From: an uncultured Bacteroidales bacterium
Lineage (GTDB): Bacteria > Bacteroidota > Bacteroidia > Bacteroidales > Tenuifilaceae
DNA: 49,005 nucleotides
NCBI GenBank assembly: GCA_937926785.1
Contig: CALBBQ010000025.1
Location: 1 to 49,005 of the forward strand
Direction of reading: 5' to 3'
The first letter of the stretch is position 1, and the number at the start of each line of letters is the position of its first letter. The position numbers and the translations under genes were made by a program. Shown here one piece after another: positions 43,685 through 49,005 of the stretch. The notes below the pieces were generated by a model. That model did no database searches and was not told the origin of the DNA. It saw only the letters and a list, made by a program, of their open reading frames with translations.

Positions 43685-43706
43685 ATACAAGCTAACAACT
43701 GAAACA

Positions 43707-46655
43707 ATGAAAAAACTGGTATTAGCAACCATGTTGCTACAGGCTTTTAGCCTATGGGCACAGAAAGGCCCTGCCGACTATGTGAACCCCTTTATAGGTA
43801 CCGATTTTCACGGTCACACCTACCCGGGAGCCACAGTTCCCTATGGAATGGTGCAGCTGAGCCCCGATACCCGCCTTACAGGATGGGACGGATGTTCGGG
43901 CTACCATTTTTCTGATAAGGTGATTTATGGTTTTTCACATACACACCTAAGCGGAACCGGGGCATCGGATTATGGTGATATACTGTTTGCTCCGGTAACC
44001 GGTAAAAATCCGGTATTCGATAACAGTAAGTTCTCATCCGCATTCAGTAAGAAGAATGAACAGGCAATAGCCGGGTACTATTCCGTTTTTCTTGATAAGT
44101 ATAAGGTGAAAGCAGAGCTCACAGCAACCGCAAGGGTTGGGTTCCACAGGTACACCTATACCAAAGCCAATGAACCCGCCATGGTTATCGACCTGGCTCA
44201 CCGCGATAAAGTTCTTGAAGCCTGGATAAAGGTTGCAGGAAAAAATGAGCTGCGTGGTTACCGTCGCTCTTCGCTTTGGGCGAAAGACCAAAGGGTTTAC
44301 TTTGTGGCTAGGTTCTCTGAGCCTTTTGTTGTTGGCCCTAAGTTCACTGACGATAGTGGTGAAATGACTACAGTTAGCAATGATGACGGTACACTTGAGG
44401 TACATGGCACTAACCTTAAAGTCTGGGTTCAGTTCCCCAAGCTGAAGAATAAGCAGTTACTGGTTAAGGTGGGCATTTCGTTTGTGAGCGAGGAGGGTGC
44501 GCTCAAAAACCTTGAGGCTGAAGTGCCAGGTTGGGATTTCGATGGAGTAGTTGAGTCTGCGCACAATCTATGGAATGTAGAACTTTCCAGAATTCAGGTT
44601 GAAGGTGGGACTCCTGAGCAGCTCACAACATTCTACACGGCCTTGTACCATGCCATGGTTGTGCCCAATATCTTTTCCGATGTGGATGGCATGTATCGTT
44701 CCATGGATAGTAATGTTCGAAGCGCCATGGGTTTTACTCCATACACCGTTTTTTCCTTATGGGATACCTACCGGGCATGGCATCCGTTAATGACAATTAT
44801 AGATACGAAACGCACAACCGATTATATAAACACCTTTCTGTCGCATTACCGTTACGGAGGCCGGTTGCCGGTTTGGGAACTGGCTGCCAACGAAACCGAC
44901 TGCATGATTGGGTACCATTCCGTTTCGGTTATCACCGATGCCTGGGTTAAAGGCATTCGTGGCTTTGATGCAGAGTACGCATTGGAAGCCATGAAACATA
45001 GTGCTAACCTGAACCACTTCGGGTTAAAGGAGTACAAGCATTATGGGTTTATACCTGGCGATATGGAGCATGAATCGGTTTCGAAAACTCTAGAGTACGC
45101 CTACGACGACTGGTGTATTGCGCAGCTGGCAAAAGGATTGGGTATGAATGACGATTACCGCACCTTTACCAGGCGCGCGCAATCGTATAAAAACCTTTTC
45201 GACCCGGAAACCCGACTGATGAGGCCGAGGCTAAATGGCGGATTTAAAGAAAATTTCAATCCCGCTGAGGTTGACCAGCATTTTACCGAGGCCAACAGCT
45301 GGCAGTACAGCTTTTATGTTCCACAGGATATAAACGGGTTGATTACCCTACATGGAGGCATGGATAGGTTTGAGGCGAAACTCGATGAACTTTTTAACGC
45401 ACCATCAAGGCTTGCTGGTCGAAACCAGGTTGATATTACCGGTCTCATTGGCCAGTATGCCCATGGTAATGAACCTAGCCATCATATGGCTTACCTCTAC
45501 AACTACGTGGGGAAACCGTGGAAAACTCAGAAACTGGTCAGACAAATTATGGATGAGATGTACACACATCAGCCCGATGGTATTTGCGGAAATGAGGATT
45601 GTGGTCAAATGAGTGCGTGGTATATCCTGAGTGCCATGGGATTCTACCCCGTTTGTCCGGGTTCAACGCAGTATGCCATAGGTACACCTTTATTCCCAAA
45701 AATCAGCATAAACCTTGAAAATGGTAAAAAATTTATTGTGATTGCCGAAAACCTTACCGGCCAGAACATCTACATCCAAAATGCAACGCTAAATGGCGTG
45801 CCCATCAATCGTAGCTGGATAGACCACAGCGAAATAGCTTCTGGTGGCGAACTCAGATTTGTAATGGGTAGCGTTCCTAATCTACAGTGGGGAACATCTC
45901 TCAACGATTTGCCCAGCACTGAAATTACCGAATTACCCATTACCGTTGCCCCATTTTTGAATTATTCCTCGCAAACCTTTGCCGACACGCTTACTGTTAC
46001 CATTCGTTCCATACAGCCTGAGGCTCAACTTTTCTGTTCTGCAGAGCCTTTGGATTACCCTGTAAGTCAACCCAGATGGATACAAGGCGATAGGGTGAAG
46101 CTGAACGAAAGCAGCAAGGTGCGTTCATTTGCCATTCTGCCCAATGGGCAAACCAGTGCCATTACTGAGGGAATTTTCAGGAAGGTGAAGAGCGTTGCAG
46201 ATGTTCAGCTGAAATCGCAATACAGCTCACTTTATACTGCCGGAGGTAAGCTTGGCCTGGTCGACGGGGTGAGGGGAAGCAAGAACTTTCGGATTGGTGG
46301 TTGGCAGGGATATCAGGGGCAAGATTTTGAGGCAGTTGTTGATTTGGGAGAAGTGAAATCTATAAAATACATAGCCGCTGGCTTTCTACAGGATGCTAGT
46401 CCTTGGATTATGATGCCTCGTGAGGTTAGCTTTGCCCTATCCGCTGATGGGCTAAACTTCAATTTAGCTGGAACTGTCAAAAGCGATATTCCCGAAACCC
46501 AGATGGAACCCACCATTAAGGAGTTTAGTGTGAATGTTGACACCATAGCTCGCTACGTAAAGGTTTATGCCAAATCGTTCGGAACTCTTCCCAAATGGCA
46601 CGAGAGTGCCGGCGAACCCTCCTGGTTGTTTATCGATGAGATCATTATTAAGTAA
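43707..46655 (+). CDS. GH92 alpha-mannosidase with C-terminal discoidin domain
   Basis: A 982-residue exported enzyme. The start at 43707 (MKKLVLATMLLQAFSLWAQ) gives a clean signal peptide; an upstream extension only overlaps the GH2 gene. GH92 features: YVNPFIGTDFHGHTYPGATVPYG (residues 25-47), GYHFSDKVIYGFSHTHLSGTG, WDTYRAWHPLMTI, and GNEPSHHMAYLYNY with the catalytic acid Glu near 588. These calcium-dependent enzymes cut alpha-1,2- and related mannosides. The C-terminal 140 residues form an F5/8C (discoidin) sugar-binding domain. It starts 22 bp after the GH2 gene and 11 bp before GH20, so the three are an operon. Confidence 0.92.
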   Translation: MKKLVLATMLLQAFSLWAQKGPADYVNPFIGTDFHGHTYPGATVPYGMVQLSPDTRLTGWDGCSGYHFSDKVIYGFSHTHLSGTGASDYGDILFAPVTGKNPVFDNSKFSSAFSKKNEQAIAGYYSVFLDKYKVKAELTATARVGFHRYTYTKANEPAMVIDLAHRDKVLEAWIKVAGKNELRGYRRSSLWAKDQRVYFVARFSEPFVVGPKFTDDSGEMTTVSNDDGTLEVHGTNLKVWVQFPKLKNKQLLVKVGISFVSEEGALKNLEAEVPGWDFDGVVESAHNLWNVELSRIQVEGGTPEQLTTFYTALYHAMVVPNIFSDVDGMYRSMDSNVRSAMGFTPYTVFSLWDTYRAWHPLMTIIDTKRTTDYINTFLSHYRYGGRLPVWELAANETDCMIGYHSVSVITDAWVKGIRGFDAEYALEAMKHSANLNHFGLKEYKHYGFIPGDMEHESVSKTLEYAYDDWCIAQLAKGLGMNDDYRTFTRRAQSYKNLFDPETRLMRPRLNGGFKENFNPAEVDQHFTEANSWQYSFYVPQDINGLITLHGGMDRFEAKLDELFNAPSRLAGRNQVDITGLIGQYAHGNEPSHHMAYLYNYVGKPWKTQKLVRQIMDEMYTHQPDGICGNEDCGQMSAWYILSAMGFYPVCPGSTQYAIGTPLFPKISINLENGKKFIVIAENLTGQNIYIQNATLNGVPINRSWIDHSEIASGGELRFVMGSVPNLQWGTSLNDLPSTEITELPITVAPFLNYSSQTFADTLTVTIRSIQPEAQLFCSAEPLDYPVSQPRWIQGDRVKLNESSKVRSFAILPNGQTSAITEGIFRKVKSVADVQLKSQYSSLYTAGGKLGLVDGVRGSKNFRIGGWQGYQGQDFEAVVDLGEVKSIKYIAAGFLQDASPWIMMPREVSFALSADGLNFNLAGTVKSDIPETQMEPTIKEFSVNVDTIARYVKVYAKSFGTLPKWHESAGEPSWLFIDEIIIK

Positions 46656-46666
46656 AGTGACAAGCC

Positions 46667-48925
46667 ATGAGAAATGTTTTATTTGCCCCAATACTACTCT
46701 TCGGGTTCTGGTCCTGTAGCCGAACCCAAGAGGTGCGGCTTATCCCTAAGCCGGTCAGTATTGAGCATGTAAATGGAGAATTTAAGATTGATCGTAACGC
46801 CATTATTTATGCCGATAGAGCTGACAGCTCTTTGTATGAGAGTGCTTCATATTTGGTAACGTTACTTAACCAAAAGGGCATAGGTTGTGAGCTGAAAAGC
46901 TCTGTAGAAGGGAACCCTTCTGTTAATGCCATTCTTTTTACCCGAACCAATTGCCCCGATAGTTTAGGCACTGAAGGTTACCTGATAAACGTGGAGCCCA
47001 ATAGGGTTACCATTAAGGCAAACCAATCGGCGGGTTTCTTTTATGCCGCTCAAACAATCAGGCAGCTCATGCCGCCCGATTTTGAAAAAGCTGACTTTAA
47101 GGCAAACTCGGTTTCCATCCCATGCCTAAAAATAGTTGATAAACCCCGCTTTGCATGGAGGGGGCTAAACCTCGACTGTTGCCGTCATTTCATGACCAAG
47201 GACTTTGTGAAGCGTTATATAGATTTGTTAGCCTATCACAAGATGAACGTACTACACTGGCACCTTACCGAAGATCAGGGATGGCGCATTGAGATTAAGA
47301 AGTATCCCAAGCTTACCGAAGTTGGCGCATGGCGAACCAACGCCGATGGTACGGTTTATGGTGGTTTTTACACACAAGATGATATTCGAGAGGTGGTTGC
47401 CTATGCTTCTAAACGGCATGTGATGGTGGTTCCGGAGATTGAAATGCCCGGTCACTCGGTAGCCGCTTTAGCGGCTTACCCCCACCTCTCCTGCACCGGA
47501 AAACCTTTGGCCGTTGAAACCAACTGGGGGGTTTTTAAAGATATCTACTGTGCCGGAAACGATTCCACCTTCCTGTTCCTGCAGGATGTGCTATCGGAGG
47601 TGGTTGAGCTTTTTCCTTCTCCCTACATCCACCTTGGTGGCGATGAGGCACCAAAGTACCGATGGGAGAACTGCCCCAAATGCAAGGCAAGGTTGCGAAA
47701 GGAAAAGCTCAGCAACTACGAGGAACTACAGCGATACTTTGTTAGCCGTGTAGCCAAGTTCCTTGAAACCAAAGGAAAAACCATTATAGGCTGGGACGAA
47801 ATTCTGGAAGGTGGTCGGCCGCATAACGCAATAATACAAGCATGGCGTGGGATGGATAGGGCTGCTGAGGCGCTTAGTGCCAATGCACCGGTTATCGTAT
47901 CACCAACCAGCCATTGCTACTTCGATTACCCGGTTGAGGTTATCAACCTTGAAAAGGTTTACTCCTTCAACCCGATTCCTGAAAGTACCGATTCGGCTAA
48001 ATTATGCCTGGTGCTGGGGGGTGAGTGCAACATGTGGACGGAGCATGCACCACAGGAAACAGTTGATTCTAAGGTATTCCCACGTATGCTTGCAATAGCC
48101 GAAGTTTTGTGGACCTTTCCAAAAGACCGCAATTACGAGGAGTTTCTTAACCGGGTTCGCTACCATTACTCCCGACTCAACGCATTAGGTGTAACCTTTG
48201 GATTTGAGCAATCGGCAGTGGAGTTTAAATCAACCATCTGCAACGATAGTAAAGCAATTGTTATTGAGTTGATTAAAGGTCAGGATAACCTGGAGATACG
48301 GTATACCACAAACGGCGACGAGCCAACGGCTAAAAGTTTATTGTACCGTAAACCAATAACCTTAACCCAAACAAGCACTGTAAGAGCTGCAGCATTTAGT
48401 AATGGGGTGAAAGTTGGGGAGGTTTTCGAAAGGAGTTTTACCATTTCAAAAAGTATAGGTAAACCTATTGAGCTCGGCTTTAAGCCCTCCGAAAAGTACA
48501 TGGGTGGTGGCCTTCAGGCCTTGGTCGATGGTCGCTTGGGTACCCCAAAGTATAACGATGGTATATGGCAGGCCGTGCAGGGCACCGATTTAGTGGCAAC
48601 CATTGATTTAGGCATCGACCAGCCAATAGGTAGCTTCAGCATTGGATTTCTTCAGAATATACCCTCATGGATCTTTTTGCCCGCCAGGCTGGATGTTTTT
48701 ATCTCGTCCGATAACGTAACATTTACTCAGATTGCACAGCTGGAAAAACCAAAAAATTTAAAAGAGGAAGGAGTCCTGCTTTACAGGTATAACGCAATTC
48801 TTGTGAACGATATTAGAGGGCGGTACATACGATTTGTTGCGCACAACCCCGGACCATGTCCATCATGGCATCCGGCTTCGGGTTCACCCACATGGCTGTT
48901 TGCCGATGAGGTGGTGGTGGAATAA
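46667..48925 (+). CDS. GH20 beta-N-acetylhexosaminidase lipoprotein with discoidin domain
   Basis: A 752-residue enzyme with lipobox FWSC (C17), so anchored in the envelope. The N-terminal GH20b domain (about 20-155) is followed by the TIM barrel with RGLNLDCCRHFM, HWHLTEDQGWRIEI, EIEMPGH and the catalytic pair D326-E327 in HLGGDEAPKYRW. A CHB_HEX-like region and a discoidin domain (about 600-752) close the protein. It releases terminal GlcNAc or GalNAc. With the GH92 and GH2 enzymes it can strip N-glycan arms (inference). Last gene of the locus, with a strong hairpin 3 bp after its stop. Confidence 0.93.
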   Translation: MRNVLFAPILLFGFWSCSRTQEVRLIPKPVSIEHVNGEFKIDRNAIIYADRADSSLYESASYLVTLLNQKGIGCELKSSVEGNPSVNAILFTRTNCPDSLGTEGYLINVEPNRVTIKANQSAGFFYAAQTIRQLMPPDFEKADFKANSVSIPCLKIVDKPRFAWRGLNLDCCRHFMTKDFVKRYIDLLAYHKMNVLHWHLTEDQGWRIEIKKYPKLTEVGAWRTNADGTVYGGFYTQDDIREVVAYASKRHVMVVPEIEMPGHSVAALAAYPHLSCTGKPLAVETNWGVFKDIYCAGNDSTFLFLQDVLSEVVELFPSPYIHLGGDEAPKYRWENCPKCKARLRKEKLSNYEELQRYFVSRVAKFLETKGKTIIGWDEILEGGRPHNAIIQAWRGMDRAAEALSANAPVIVSPTSHCYFDYPVEVINLEKVYSFNPIPESTDSAKLCLVLGGECNMWTEHAPQETVDSKVFPRMLAIAEVLWTFPKDRNYEEFLNRVRYHYSRLNALGVTFGFEQSAVEFKSTICNDSKAIVIELIKGQDNLEIRYTTNGDEPTAKSLLYRKPITLTQTSTVRAAAFSNGVKVGEVFERSFTISKSIGKPIELGFKPSEKYMGGGLQALVDGRLGTPKYNDGIWQAVQGTDLVATIDLGIDQPIGSFSIGFLQNIPSWIFLPARLDVFISSDNVTFTQIAQLEKPKNLKEEGVLLYRYNAILVNDIRGRYIRFVAHNPGPCPSWHPASGSPTWLFADEVVVE

Positions 48926-48927
48926 AA

Positions 48928-48947
48928 AAGCCGGCATTTGCCGGCTT
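48928..48947. terminator. Terminator after the GH20 gene
   Basis: AAGCCGG and CCGGCTT form a 7-bp stem with a 6-base loop 3 bp after the GH20 stop. It is A-rich on the left and followed by CTCTGC on the right, so it also suits the minus-strand gene that ends at 48958. Confidence 0.75.
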
Positions 48948-48957
48948 CTCTGCAAGA

Positions 48958-49005
48958 TTACTTTGTGGGTTCTTCTATACGTGTAGCTTTTATTTGTCCT
49001 GTAAC
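48958..49005 (-). CDS. C-terminal end of a gene cut by the window edge
   Basis: Read on the minus strand, the last 48 bases give an open frame ending VTGQIKATRIEEPTK and a TAA stop, then the hairpin at 48928-48947. Its position right before a bidirectional terminator suggests the 3' end of a real minus-strand gene. Fifteen residues are too few to identify it. Confidence 0.4.
   Translation of the reverse strand, partial: VTGQIKATRIEEPTK

Noticed and set aside
43578..43706. Upstream starts for GH92
   Set aside because: They overlap the GH2 gene; the signal peptide begins exactly at 43707.
1..49005. tRNA, rRNA, CRISPR arrays, transposases, toxin-antitoxin or phage genes
   Set aside because: Looked for by pattern in all gaps and frames; none recognised.

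Overview
The window looks like a chromosomal segment of a member of the Bacteroidota, most likely an anaerobic Bacteroidales-type organism. The signs are promoters of the TTG-N19-21-TAnnTTTG type, the absence of clear Shine-Dalgarno sequences, PorT-like and PagL-like outer-membrane proteins, GIN-domain, DUF3124 and LPP20-like envelope proteins, and a mannoside-degradation locus with GH2, GH92 and GH20 enzymes. No rRNA, tRNA, CRISPR array, transposase or prophage gene was seen.

Left region (71-11731, all minus strand). Seventeen closely spaced genes appear to form one operon read leftward from an ArsR-type repressor. In transcription order they are: ArsR; a CPKC mini-thioredoxin; an ArsF-like thioredoxin-fold lipoprotein; an ArsG/CcdA-like membrane protein; a DUF318/ArsP-type permease; a frameshifted porin; an alginate-export-type porin; a two-gene YeeE/YedE pair; a tandem universal stress protein; a DUF169 protein; a CoA-binding protein; a divergent pyrroline-5-carboxylate-reductase-like protein; an OsmC protein; two tandemly duplicated 8-Cys ferredoxins; and an FmdE-family zinc protein. 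A 25-bp dyad sits over the promoter in front of arsR. The first five genes resemble Bacteroides arsenic operons. The rest suggest import of a sulfur (or arsenic/selenium) compound plus redox handling. This is the best candidate here for an undescribed system.

Middle region (11921-36622) is mainly housekeeping and envelope functions. It holds a TrmA/RumA-family RNA methyltransferase converging on a K+/H+ antiporter. A plus-strand run follows: C45 peptidase, zinc-less class III sirtuin, OmpA/PorT-like barrel, PagL-like deacylase and GIN-domain lipoprotein. Next comes a three-gene biotin-dependent acyl-CoA carboxylase operon (biotin carboxylase, biotin carrier, carboxyltransferase) with a textbook Bacteroidota promoter. 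Then come a glycosyltransferase with UDP-GlcNAc 2-epimerase, glutamine synthetase, valyl-tRNA synthetase and an adjacent gatE-gatD pair. GatDE is the archaeal type of Glu-tRNA(Gln) amidotransferase and is unexpected in a bacterium.

Right region (37929-48925, plus strand) is a mannoside / N-glycan trimming locus: LacI regulator with a perfect palindromic operator, FucP-like sugar MFS transporter, ROK sugar kinase, GH2 beta-mannosidase, GH92 alpha-mannosidase and GH20 beta-hexosaminidase. No SusC/SusD pair is in the window. A Bacteroidota-type intergenic repeat separates the ROK gene from the hydrolases. The C-terminal end of one more minus-strand gene is probably cut by the right edge.
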